Source: Onchocerca volvulus | Lineage: Eukaryota; Nematoda; Chromadorea; Rhabditida; Onchocercidae | Direction of reading: 5' to 3' | Length of the DNA stretch: 64,000 bases | Assembly: GCA_000499405.2 (NCBI GenBank) | Contig: HG738139.1 | Coordinates: forward strand, 4,860,616-4,924,615 | Part shown: positions 52,086-64,000 of the stretch, one piece after another | Layout of the letters: each line of letters opens with the position of its first letter | Numbering within the stretch: position 1 is the first letter of the stretch | Translations under genes and position numbers: made by a program | The notes under the pieces: model-generated | Seen by the model: the letters and a program-made list of their open reading frames with translations, nothing else | Database searches by the model: none | What the model was told of the DNA's origin: nothing

Positions 52086-52384
52086 TCATTCTTTGAAATC
52101 ATTCAAATGATTATTTGCAAGCAAATTTCTAACAAAAGATTGCTTGATGAGTCTAAGGAATAACGTGAAAATTTCCAGTATTTGTGATAACAATTCTTTG
52201 AAGTTCTTAGAATTAAAAGCATCTTTCGCAACTACAAAAATAAGCGAAATATTCAATTCAATTAAATTCATTTAAATTATCAAAATGTTAGATTTCACAC
52301 CTGGTGCTGAAATCCTTTTCTTTGGACCAACACGTAATTCCCTAATTCTCTCAGGAAATATCAAATGATTAATTCTAATGTCGA
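52086..52384 (-). CDS. Small gene fragment upstream of ppk-2, two exons, 5' end not found
   Basis: Exon 52301-52384 (acceptor TTTATGTAG; HLIFPERIRELRVGPKKRIS) ends in phase 1 at CCAG/GTGTGA and joins exon 52086-52231 (acceptor ATTTTTGTAG), which continues AKDAFNSKNFKELLSQILEI and stops after a helical tail. At least one upstream exon is needed because the first frame has no ATG. The stop lies 312 bp before the ppk-2 start, a normal operon spacing. Alternatively, the exon at 52301 could splice directly to the ppk-2 exon at 51775, which is also in frame. Family not recognised. Confidence 0.4.
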
Positions 52385-55300
52385 CTACATAAATTACAGT
52401 AAGGTATTCATAATAAAAGGATGCAAAGAGATATTAGTAATAATTTCTATTGAATTATAATAACACAATAGAAAAATGATGATATTATTCGACTGAGAAA
52501 ATTTTTGAAAATTTAACTTGACTTCACAAATAAAATTCTAATATACTTCCACTTCCAATTGAGCGACAAAAAAGTTTGAAGAATTGGAGAAATTACCGAA
52601 ATTTTTCTCATTGCTTTAAGCATAAGGATATTAATAAATATATACTAAATAAAGTCATAACTCAACTACTTAGGTTACTTAATTGTGTTTAAATTCTGTG
52701 ATTATAAGACTAGCATTGGGAAAAAACTTAATCGATGGATACTTCCTACTGAAAATGTAAGTGGGATATGGTTAGAGATAAAAAAGAATTAAAGCTTCAT
52801 CGTGCATTTACAGCAACAGCCAGCATTGTCAGCGCCTAGCAGCTGCATTTCAATTCCAAGCAAGATATCTAAAACTTAACTATGCATTCCAAACAAGATA
52901 TCTAAAACTTAACCATACTCTCAGCCTTGCAAGATTAATTTCCTACTTGGATAAAAAGTGACTGATTGATGTTGCTGTAACTCTATTTTATGACAAAAAC
53001 CATTCTGCTCCTCCATTATCAAGGAACTCATACTTCCTTTTCGCCAAATGAAATTATCTCTATTGTATCCGTATTGATCTTAAGGCTTCATTTTCTAACA
53101 AGACTACTCTTCCTTATTCTTGATATTTTTCTCAAATATATAAAATATTATGATCAAACTGGCACAATGATGACTTGAAATAATTGGAAATGAAATGGAG
53201 AAAGAGGGAAGGATTTTCTATTCCCGTGGGAATGCAGAAATCCGCGAATTCATCAGAATCCGTCCCTGGCAAGCAACGGAAGATGAGGATAGAAGGCAGC
53301 CACAACACTCAATTATCCCAGCCCTTTCCACATAAAAACAAATCCAAACAATCACAGAGTTTCGATTGCTGATGTCCCTTGGTCAATGCAATAAATGCCG
53401 GAATTAATACGGCCTGACGGAAACGCACTCGATGAAATCTGCAAGGCTTCAAATGATGATCGATCCATGAAAATCCCAGAATGCATGCTCCAACTTTTTA
53501 TTTGTGCTCCAATTTTTCGCCGGTATTGGGAGCATATATTTGCCATTTGCACATAGTGCATTATATACACATATTTTATGGTTTCTTGACTTTAAAAAAC
53601 ATAATTTCGATTGACGGAGAATTCTCTTTAAACATCATTATTTTCTCGTCAATTATAATGTCTTAAAAGTACTGTTGTACAGTAGCCATGTCTGTTTTAT
53701 TGCGAAAATGTACGCTGCTGTATTCATGTACTTCCATATCTTGAACTTATAACAGTTGTTGAGCCATTAGTGGATGGACGATAAACTTCTTATACTTTCT
53801 CCAAATTTTTTAGAACGCAGAATTAGATACAGTCGACGAATTATTTTTATGCATTATATAACTGACATAAATTCTACCCATAATATCATTTACTAAGCAA
53901 TATTTGTTTTTTTTGAAGACTGAGTGAAAGTTCTGTTCCGATTCAGTACAATGCAGATGGCATTTATTATGCAATCTCGAAGTAATCGTTTTATTCAGAA
54001 AATAAATTTGACATAAAAAAATCTTTACAACATACTTAAAAGGCAATTACGACAGAAATTTTGTGATATCTTGCAAAACCTGTTGATATTCCAGATATTT
54101 TGCAACCGAATGCAAATATATGCACAGACGTGAACATATTAGAGAAGAAAAAAAATTTGAACTTTGTTCAAGTTTATTTCCTATGTAATGTTGGACAAAA
54201 TGTATCGAAGAATGATATAAGCGATAGAAAATACAAAAAATTAACTGGGTGCAGCTGACCACAAATTCTGCCTTTTCTAGATAAAAAATTTAATTCACCA
54301 TCATTCGAAATTAAATTTGCACACCATTATTATAACAACAGAAAACTTTAGTTCAAATATTTTCTGGAATATGACAAAAATATTAGTATTAATACAATAA
54401 CAATGAACCAAATATTCCTTTTTATAACTGCCTATGGAAATCAAATATAATAATTAAATTTTATAACATATAAAAGCTTAAATGTACTTCCCATCTTTAT
54501 TATCAAAACTAAGGTCTAAACAAATCTTGTAAATGTCTCAATAGTTTGCAGAAAATCTTTCTAGTCACCGAATCTGCAATAGTAATAATACAGGAATTTT
54601 TCTATTGGCCACAAAAACATATTTATCATTTTTCACCGGATACCAGAAGTTTCCAATATCAGTTCATTACAATATATTCGAGCCCCATCAATTAATATTA
54701 TTCAGACTTAATTGCATTAGACCTTCATAGGAATCTTACTAACTGAATTTATATTATGATGGGATTTCATCTGAGAATTTCATTTGTCAGATCTCACCAG
54801 AATTTCCCCAATACAGTTCATTAGATCTATTGGAACTTCCCCTTAATCAGCTCAGCCAACTCGGATACGAATGATGATATTAAAGAGTTATTATGAATAG
54901 TGATCTGGTTATGGTCGAATAGTTTACTCAGATGAGTGTAATAATTAGATTAAATTTAGCTATTTTATTACTAACAATTAGCGTCCTATTACTGAAGCAA
55001 ATTTACGCTTCAAATGCTGAATGTAATTACAGTAGGCAGTGGCCAATTTATCAGTGATTTTATTATTGATTTCATTTACATTGAAAAAATAATGTAAACG
55101 TGCTTGTATGATAATTATAAATGACACAAATAGATTACATGGCAAGAATATTAAAAAAGTGGAATTTATTTCTATTCTTTAATACAATTATTACCAGGAG
55201 CAAAGCATTCATTTTCGCAGATCATACAGATGATAACAATTAAACTGCAGTATCACAATAAAATATCCTGGTAATTTTACGCATTTTAAAAAGGATGTTG

Positions 55301-58300
55301 AATGGACAGGTAGGTAAATAGGCAGAAGTACGAATTATCGAAATTCTGACAAATTAGGTTAAATGTAATGATTTATGGATCAGCATCACACAATTTTTCG
55401 AAAATTCGATGCTCAGTCATTTTTTTTTTTTTGGCAAATATCCTATCGCGACGACATCAAAGTAATAAATAATAGTGTAGACTGTTATTCATTTTTGAGA
55501 TTTTATATTATCCTGAATCAATAAATTCTAGATTTATAAATCCTGTCATTCCAGAACTGCGAATAAAATGAATATTCTTTCAGATAGCAATTCAAGACAT
55601 GAAAGTAAAGAAAACTGAAATACTATGAAATAAAGCATTATGAGAAGATAAATTAAATTTTGTGCAAGCATATTTTTCCCAGTTCTTTAGGAATAATTAT
55701 ATTGTTTGGTTTTTTTTAAACCAAATAAATTTTCTCTCAATTCCACTTCTAATCAGATCCATCTTTTTTTAGTTCCTTTTACTTTCCCATAATTTTACGG
55801 TTCATTTTTTGCTTATCTTAAGCTATTACTGTAATAAGGAAGTCAAAATTTACATTTCCTAGAGATATTACGGATTTATCGCAGACACTTTATCAAATCC
55901 CGATTCTCGAATTCCACTTTTCTAGCACTATAAGTTAATTTTTGCTCGAAACAAAGAAATATTTGAAAAATCATCTAAACAAATTCAAAAATTGGAAATT
56001 TGAATCAATAAATGAAGCATAATAAATTAAATGAATTGCACATTGGAAGAAAGACGGAACAACAATAAAGGAAGTGTTAATAAGTGGTAACTTTGTTTAC
56101 TCAAATATCACATTCTACGAACTGGACATTTTGAGTGTTAAAATAGAAACATTATGAGCATCGATCTGGAATGTCCTTCGGGAAAAGCCTATTTCTCTGA
56201 TGATTTGGATGATCCACCGAAGTAAATAATAAGGAATAATATGAGCGCCATCAACAATGAAATAAGGAATACCAAAATGCAAATCTTTTTCTGAAATGCG
56301 ACATATTCATCCCAATTTCTTATAACTTTGAATGTCTTTTTTCGTGATAAATGTTAAGAAAAAATATATATATATATATATGATGCTGTATGATTTAAGT
56401 AAGGAAATATGTCCTTTTAGATTATGAAGATGAGAATACTGACAAATCCTTGGGAGAATGATATAACACATCATTCTCCTGACAATCGTGCAACTTAAGA
56501 GAATAGTGGTAAAAGCGGACATCAATAATCAAAATTTCAAATTATAATGTCAGTTTTAATTAACCTGTTAAGCTCTCATATTCAAATTCGACCATGACTC
56601 GTTGCCTTATTTGCTATGAATTACAAAAAAAGAAAAAAAAAAGAAAAAAAATTCTTTCTTCTCAAAAAAGAGCAAAATTTGTTATTTTAGGGAACACAAT
56701 CAGATGCATGAAGCAAATAAAATGAATAATAAAGAAGCTACACTTAAACTGAATTGTGTTATCTCCCACTTCTTATAGAACTCGAAATTCAAAGCTTTAG
56801 TTTCACTTATTAATGAAATCAAGATTGCTAATCAAACGTTGCTGTTTAAGCCAAATCGGTATTTATTATTCACTGTTGTAAAATATTTTTGATTTGATTT
56901 TGTGAAACATATGAATAAATTTTAATGATTTTAAAAATCAATAATAGGCAGCACTTTTTTTGTTAAGCTTAAATTTCGAAGACGAGTATTTCGCTAAGGC
57001 TGCTCAAAAACTCTTCAAATTTTCAAAAATTCTACAGTAAGAAAATGAAATCAATTTTAGCTATCGAAAAAAAGTTGCAATTTCTTTCCGGACAAACAAA
57101 GCTTTACGGAGGCAAACATTTTAAGTAAATTTTTCTATTTTTGAAAGGAAGGATGCAGTATTACAATATATGCATTGTTTTGTTGAAGTGGAAATTTTTT
57201 AGAAAAAAAAAAATCAAAGATCAAACAGCACTAGGGTAAATGAATTCAAATGAGTTCTTATGATTGAAATAATATTTTCCAATACATTCTCAGCTTTTGG
57301 AATTTTTTTTGAAATTTTTCCTTAAATACATTTTTAGTAGCATGAGAAATGAAAAAATATACAACAAATTGCATATATAGTCATCATATAATATAAAGAA
57401 TTATATCTGCAAAACCCGCTAATTCATGTGATCCTCCCTCATTGTTCGGTCATTTTTTTTGAACAACTATAAGCAGTAGCTTTTATCCGGAAATAGATCG
57501 ACCCATGAAATGAAAGATAACAGAAATATCCCCGAAATTTCGAATGCATTCAAATGTTTTGGAAAAGTCTTTTCAAAATTTCTAGCATCGATGAAGTTTG
57601 TTTTCAAAATCAAAATTTATGAATTTGAGATTTTTTTCACTTTTCTTCATCTTCCATTTTTCCTCTTTCCTTTGTAGATTCTCATACTATTTGCTCAAAT
57701 TGCAAATCTATCAACAAAACTACTGCATTTAAGAATTTTGATTATCTCAAAATATTTTTTAAAAATCGAAGAAATTCTTGACAACAATTAAAAATCATAT
57801 AACTTCAACAGCATTAAATTAGAGCAAACAAACTTTACGAGATAAAAAAGGAAGAATTACTAAATTGAATTACTAATTTGATTTAATAACAAGTTAATCT
57901 ACAGGAAATTAATGAAGAAATATGATTGCAGAAAGTTTTTCGAGATCATAAGCGAATACGGAAAAGATAAGGAAAATGGAAAATTATGTTTAAATAAAAA
58001 AATAAAAAAAAAATAAAAAAATAAAAATAAAAAAAAAAAAATAAGTTTTTTGGTTATGCCTATTTTGATTGGTTAGTTAATACAAAAACAGGTCTTCATT
58101 GGAAGATTATTAAACATATTTGTTTCTGTCATATCTATCTAGAGTTTGAGAAACCTAATAAACCTAATAAAAACTTTTCTATCCCGTTTAAGTATAAAAA
58201 TAAAACTAAGTAATAAAAAGTAACAAAGTTATGATGGCGATTTACGCAGGAAACTATAATAACGATTTATATGAGAAAGATATGACAGAAACAAATATGT

Positions 58301-58335
58301 TTAAGTAATAATAATAATATAAATAGCTTGATATC
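52385..58335. other. Long, mostly empty stretch upstream of ppk-2
   Basis: 6 kb, AT-rich. Possible missing 5' exons of the small gene at 52086 lie in its left part. A GC-richer patch at 53190-53480 is open in more than one frame on both strands and may be promoter or an untranslated exon. Short plus ORFs start at 56154. I see no RNA gene or transposon. Confidence 0.4.
52853..52918. repeat. Two-copy 33-bp tandem duplication
   Basis: Two adjacent 33-bp units (52853-52885 and 52886-52918) sharing AAGATATCTAAAACTTAAC with about three differences. Confidence 0.9.
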
Positions 58336-61300
58336 TCAAAAGGGACTTGGAATAAATGTCATCAACATGAGGACCAATATGGCGATTAATATTGTCACGC
58401 AAATCGCTATTATAATCTTCTTCTGAAAGGAAAAAAAAAATGCATCGTTTATTTTGATTTTGAAAATTTCCCCTTCCTTCACTTTTTCTCTTCCCATTGA
58501 TAGCGAAAATCATATCAAGGGCCACAAAACATAATAGAGAGATCAAGGAAAGTAATCCACAAAGATAAAATCAAACTGATCGAATAAAAAAGACAGCAAC
58601 TTCTAGTCAATAAATTCTTTTGTTTAACTGATTTATGGATAAAATGGATTAAGAAGTCATCTAATAAATCATTATTAATCAATGCTCAGTTAAGATGACT
58701 GAAAAATAATGAAAAGTTTTTAGCATGAAACATGCATCACAATGAAACAGTGAAATTTCAAGCAAACACAATTACAATTGACCACAACACAACTGCAATG
58801 GATAATGGATACAGAACGAATTACTTTCTGGACGTTCTTTGAAATATCCTAACAATTTAACTATTCTATCCAAACAAATTTCAATCTTCGCTTCACCTAT
58901 GATATCGATAAATGAATGATGAAGAATGAAGCAGTCTGAGATGCTGTAATTAAAACTTCAGATTTCATATTATACTGCATAGGAATGTTTAGATCGCACT
59001 AAAGTATCTATAACTATAAGCACAAGTAAGGATACCACGGATTCGAAAAGTGGAATCGGCTCAAATTTTCCTTTCGACTGTTTAAAACATAATAAAATAA
59101 TTGAAAAGTCACAACTAACAAATCTTCAGCAATAAATAAGTAAAAAAAAAACTGAAGAAACAAAATAAAATTTATACTTAGGATAGCATTCTTTATCTCA
59201 AGAAAGTTGAAATCATTTCAAATGATTTTCCACAAAAAAAGAGAAAAAAAAGACACAAATAACTCCTTCGAGAACTGGATATTCTATACTATAATTTTTA
59301 AGCTATTCTTATATTCATCAATTCATCGGTACTATGTGCAACTATCAGGATGTACAATAAAAACGAAAATAAATAAAAAGCAGCTACCTAAGAAAAGGAG
59401 AAAATGGATGCAAAAAATAGTCTGTCGTAAACTCATACATAAAATTCGATTTAAAAAGTGGCTAAATTCATGAAGTTTCTAATATAAATAAAACCAACTT
59501 TTATCTTTTACTTTTCTTATGCTAAAATTCTTCCTAATCATTTGAAGGATACTTTATGTTATCTTTACCAAATCATTAATTTATTTCCATTTAAAAATCC
59601 CTATTATTAATATCCTATTGATTCTAAAAAAACAGTCAACGATGGATTGGAAAGTTTCATGAGAATAACTTAATCAATCTCTCTTATCACAAAGCTGCTT
59701 CTACCAATATCACAAATTGCTTCTATTCAAAACTTCTATCAATTGATTGGTAAATAGTGTTTTTTATGATGAGTCTTCCGTTCAATAGCCATGCTTTACA
59801 TATACAAAAATACAGTAACATATAAAAAAACAATTCGTGCACATTACAATATAATTCAATAATTGAAGTGGAAATTGTTTAGAATTGCTTGCGTCAATTC
59901 AAATATTTGAACAAGACTAAAATTTCGTGTAACTGCTCTGGAAAAATTCTGCGAAGTCTGCATCGAGTTACGATATCACGAAACAACGACGAAAAAATAA
60001 TAATGAAAAAGTTGAAAAGCTTATGGATTTATTTTCAACTTTCTAACTGTTTCCAAGTTATTCTCCAAGTTCAAAATGTTTTTTGATTTTTTGAAATACA
60101 TAATCAAGCAACCGACGTAAATAATTTAAGTAAAATTAACATACGAGCAAATTGTCCATGATATAAGCAATAAAGTTACATGCACATTCCAACAGATACA
60201 CAAGGTTGGGAGCACCAATTAATAATTAGAGGTAATCCATTCACGTGAACAAAAAAATTCGCTAATTTTCGGGGGAAAAAAACTAGACATTCGAACTAAA
60301 GCTTATCTATTTTTAAATCCCCAAATATTTTATATTTTTTTGAATGTTTTATGGTTAAAAAATCAATTCTTTTACTTTGAAAAATCACGCACTTTTCTAC
60401 GTTAAAAGCATAAGGACTTTGCAGTCACTTATAACTGTTTCGCTATGCATCTTTTTTTCACTCACAATGAAAATGATTAGCTTGGAAAATTTGACTGATA
60501 AGTGCTGTTCTCGAAATATACAAGGAGAAAGAAACCTACCCTTCTCGCCTTACTTTGATATTGTACGGCTTTTTTCGTATCAGCAACAGCCCGATCGACG
60601 AATTCTTTCGCATGTTCTACATTATACTCTATCCGATCTACCATTTCACCCTACAAATAGTATTACTTACATCAAAAATAAGCACCATTGTTCTTCATTT
60701 TTTTTTTTTTTTAGAAATTTCTTTGTAAAAATATCCTATGTGGAAACTAGTACTTTAAACATGTATTTGGTAGTTAGCATTATAAATCCCTATATAAAGA
60801 TCAATATATAGAAAAAGAGTATCAAAAAAAAGGAAAAAAGATTGATAATTACAACGGTAACAATAGTAGCTAAACGATTCAACAGTTAAAAGATTAAATG
60901 ATTTGCAATAAGTAATACATAATCAAAGCTACTGACATACTAATAATAATAAAATAGAAGGGACATGAATGAATCGTGAGTTAATATTGTTGCACTGCAA
61001 TTATATTCCATAATTACTGTTCTATAGCTTCAAAATTAAATGTTTCTATTATTCTTTTAAACCAACCTGAGACTCGACAAGCATTGCCATATCCATGAAC
61101 ATATCATGTAATTCACGAATACTCGATTCTAATTTCATGATATCATTATGACGAGCTTCAATATCCGCTAACGTTTGCCGTGCTTGTTGCGTATCGGTAA
61201 TGATGCCTTGCGTGAATACACCCGGATTTCCAGACTCAATCATTTCTTCCAGATCCTGAAAACAAAGAAGTATTAATGCCAAAATTATAAAAGCTCAAAC

Positions 61301-63398
61301 ATTATATCGATGTAGAACCAACTGGTATACATCGTTTGGAAGCTTCAAGTAACCTGGAAATAGTTCATTACATATAGGATGATTTAAATATAAATTTAAT
61401 CAGCTATAGATACATTAGAAGTTCTTCGACCAATATTGGGAATCTGCTTTAGAGATATATTAGTCTCTAAGGCATAGTAATTTTACCAACTAAAAATTGA
61501 TCAGTCTCATCCTGCAAAATCAAATCCAATGATATATACTTGTGCAGATAATATTATGGTTTAATTTATCTTGTGTGGTTAATCAGTACAAAAAAAAAAG
61601 AAAAAAATGCAATAACAAAATTAAACAGTATTGTAACTAGAAGTCGTCCTATTTTCATATTTAATAATGAAAATTAAGTACTTCATTAACTTCGAGATTT
61701 GCCAATAATTACTGTTTATTTTACACTTTTTATAATTTTTCATATAGAAAAAATTAAAATTTCATTGTGCATCATGTAAACTTTAAGTTAATCCAATTGG
61801 AATCTAACTAAGTGTTGAAGTAATTATAATACCGTATTCGCAAAAATTCAGAGAAAAAAAAGAAAAAAAAAAAAACAAAAACAAAAACAAACTGAAAAGA
61901 ACTTTTCAGAAACAAACAAACTTACTTCATCCCCAACTTGTTTGCCAGCAATATCTAATTGCCTTTGAATACGACCTTTACAACGTTCACGATAATCCGT
62001 CTGTGTTTTGTTGTAATCCGTCATCACTTCAACGAATTTTCTGGAAAGCGTTGAATGTTGCGTCTTTCGTATACGTAAATCAGCTGACGATAACCCACTA
62101 CTTTCATCATGCTCAATACTATTTTCGATCACTGAAATATTTCATCTAATGAAAAGACATATTTGTAATATTTAATACTCATTCTACCAGAGATAAACTA
62201 GCAATGGTTAGGCAATATTGGAAAAGTGATGAGACATAAGACGTTTTGGTAAGTACAGAAAACTTTGCTATATCCCTAGATTTCCAGATGAATCACTGTA
62301 ATTAAGAGCACTGGACTAAAGTATGATCAACTCACTTTTTTCCCGATTTCTGTGGAACATTCTTTAGTTCTAATTTTCGAAAAAAAAAGTTCGCATGTCT
62401 TTAAGTTCATATGCTTCTCTCTAAGCAGAGTAGTCTTGACAGACTCTGAAATTTGACAAGAAACAAAAAAACTAACATTTCAGTTTCCCTCGAACTTTAT
62501 TTGCAGTTTTCTTAATACTAGCCATTAGCTCATCCAATTCTTCTTTTATTTCTATAAAACATGCAATGACCAATCATAATAAATATCATTTCCGCTTGAT
62601 CTATTCAAGAGAAAAATAAGAAATGCCGAACTGAAATTCTAATATAAAAGACGGGTCCATTTGGATCAAAAATAACGCCTAAAATTATGCATAAAGTCAA
62701 TATATGAAAGATTATCAAAATTTTAAAATATTCAATTAAATGAAGAAGTGAAAGGAATTGAAATATCCGTTAAAAAACATCAAACAAATTTGATATTTTT
62801 TCTCTCCTAATTAAACATGGATATAAATTTTGACAAGGTACCCAAGTGTACGATTTAAACATAACTCATGAATTTGTTAAAAACTATTAATTAAAAATAG
62901 AATCCAGAACTCAGAAAAAACTTTAAAAGTCACAAAAAACATACTAGGATCATTAACTGGATTGGAAAGAATCGCTGAATGCTTCTTCTTCACTTCTTCT
63001 ACATTTGATGCGATTAAGTCTACGCTACCTCGTATTTCTTCAACCTTAAGAATCAACAAATTTGTTAACTGATAGAAAAAAAAAAGCACGGTAAGGAATA
63101 AATTGATCAAATAAATTTTTTTTGAAAATCTATTGAGACAAAAAAGTAATCTTTGTTACAAAAACATTTCAAGAGGAATTGAGAAACAAATTAGCACAGA
63201 TGAGCATATGTGTTTTTGTTCTTACCAAATTAAATCAAAATTGAATAAATGACCGACTAAGTGGAATACATCAGATTCATAGAAATACAAAAATGAAAAT
63301 ATGAAAAGCTTAACCTGTTCAAAAAATTCTTCCATGAATTGCCCCTGAGTGCTATCTGTTGCTGCCATGTCATCTTCATGGTCTTCCTCTGACTGCGC
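58336..63398 (-). CDS. unc-64: Syntaxin 1 (neuronal plasma-membrane Qa-SNARE), lacking first exon
   Basis: Syntaxin 1 forms the SNARE complex for neurotransmitter release. Exons 63315-63398, 62945-63044, 62477-62551, 61926-62131, 61067-61255, 60540-60650 and 58336-58422 give 283 residues. The Habc region includes [20 protein letters not shown] and [13 protein letters not shown] [20 protein letters not shown]. The H3/SNARE region runs from [20 protein letters not shown] through [17 protein letters not shown] with its ionic-layer Gln in the usual place. The last exon is the membrane anchor ([18 protein letters not shown]), ending FIPSPF. The first coding exon (about 10 residues in other animals) is not found and probably lies right of 64000. 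The 2.1-kb last intron could hold an alternative anchor exon, as known in C. elegans unc-64, but I found no convincing one. One acceptor is AAG. Confidence 0.95.
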
Positions 63399-64000
63399 CT
63401 GAAGCATTTTCATTTTTTCATTATTTTTTTAAAACTTCAATTTTTTTAAACCATTACGACTTGAAAAAAAAATGGCAAAAAAAAATATTAAGTTTCAAAA
63501 AAAAAAAAAAAAAAAAAAGATGATTTAAATTTTTAACAAAAAAATTTATGGAAATCACAGAAGAACTTAGTTTCAATTTATATAGATCATTGGAACTGCT
63601 TGTCATTAGCTCATTTATTTTCTCATAATAATCCAACTATTCACTACATGCCAAAAAAAAAGAAAAAAGAAAACTTATAGTATTGATGATATAATTAAAT
63701 CACTCCATATAATGATTTGGCTATTATTGATTTAGGCTTCGAATTCTGATTTAGTGATTTTGATCATATTTTTAGCCTTCCATTATTTATTTATTATTTA
63801 CTATTCAATAATAAGTTTAAAAAATTGAAAAAACAAAAAAAAAACTATTAAACCATTTAAAATACTGTGCACAGTATTCAAATGGCTTACATTTGTGATA
63901 AAGGGAATAGAAAGTCGAAAAACTATGATCCATGATTTAGAAAACTACTCCACAATTTACATCTTTGAGGAAAAAAGTTATAAACAAAGATGAAAACTCA
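63399..64000. other. 5' intron sequence of unc-64
   Basis: AT-rich sequence with long A runs. The CTTCAG acceptor for the exon at 63398 is present; no syntaxin first exon (MTKDR-like) is seen before the window edge. Confidence 0.5.

Noticed and set aside
53184..53570. Overlapping ORFs on both strands in a GC-richer patch
   Set aside because: Open in several frames, no splice context and no recognisable protein features; left as unassigned intergenic sequence.
58740..58815. Acceptor-like CCATTGCAG in the last unc-64 intron giving a short LCCGQL tail
   Set aside because: A six-codon tail without a membrane anchor has no support beyond a single acceptor match; the anchor exon at 58336 is clear.
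60377..60811. 144-codon ORF on plus
   Set aside because: Antisense to the unc-64 SNARE exon at 60540-60650; a shadow frame ending in poly-T.

Overview
This is a window of nuclear DNA from a nematode, most likely a filarial (clade III) worm. The DNA is very AT-rich. Genes are split by many short introns with GT donors and TTTCAG or TTTTAG acceptors, genes lie close together, and several proteins match nematode neuronal and ciliary genes. The genus is an inference; I could run no database search. All exon models were read by eye and checked for splice phase and, where I know the family, for conserved protein junctions.

Layout. Minus strand 1-9839: the 5' part of ida-1 (IA-2, dense-core-vesicle pseudophosphatase); its 3' part lies beyond base 1. 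Plus strand 11759-21732: three closely spaced genes, namely a TRMT10C/MRPP1-type tRNA methyltransferase, an RPUSD3-type pseudouridine synthase homologue that lacks the catalytic aspartate, and a 233-residue protein I do not recognise. Spacing and a very short 3' UTR suggest an operon, and two of its members are mitochondrial RNA factors. A 543-bp segment of the third gene is repeated in inverted orientation at 22423-22965. Next come a decayed Gly-X-Y relic (23234-23341), a small secreted collagen-like gene (25990-27280) and rcan-1 (28736-30449). Convergent to rcan-1 is pst-2 (31288-34867, minus), a PAPS transporter.

The stretch 35114-41814 is less certain. It has a candidate small cysteine-rich gene on plus, an unrecognised multi-exon gene on minus (37598-39604) and an isolated coding-like island near 41600. 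Minus strand 41815-51773 holds klp-20 (kinesin-2 KIF3A subunit) and ppk-2 (PI5P 4-kinase). A small two-exon gene fragment sits only about 310 bp upstream of ppk-2. After a long, mostly empty stretch, 58336-63398 holds all but the first exon of unc-64 (syntaxin 1).

Together ida-1, unc-64, klp-20 and ppk-2 act in regulated secretion, intraflagellar or axonal transport and phosphoinositide signalling, but nothing in the sequence shows that they are co-regulated. I see no CRISPR array, no intact transposon and no rRNA gene; I did not recognise a tRNA, though a covariance-model search could find one I missed.
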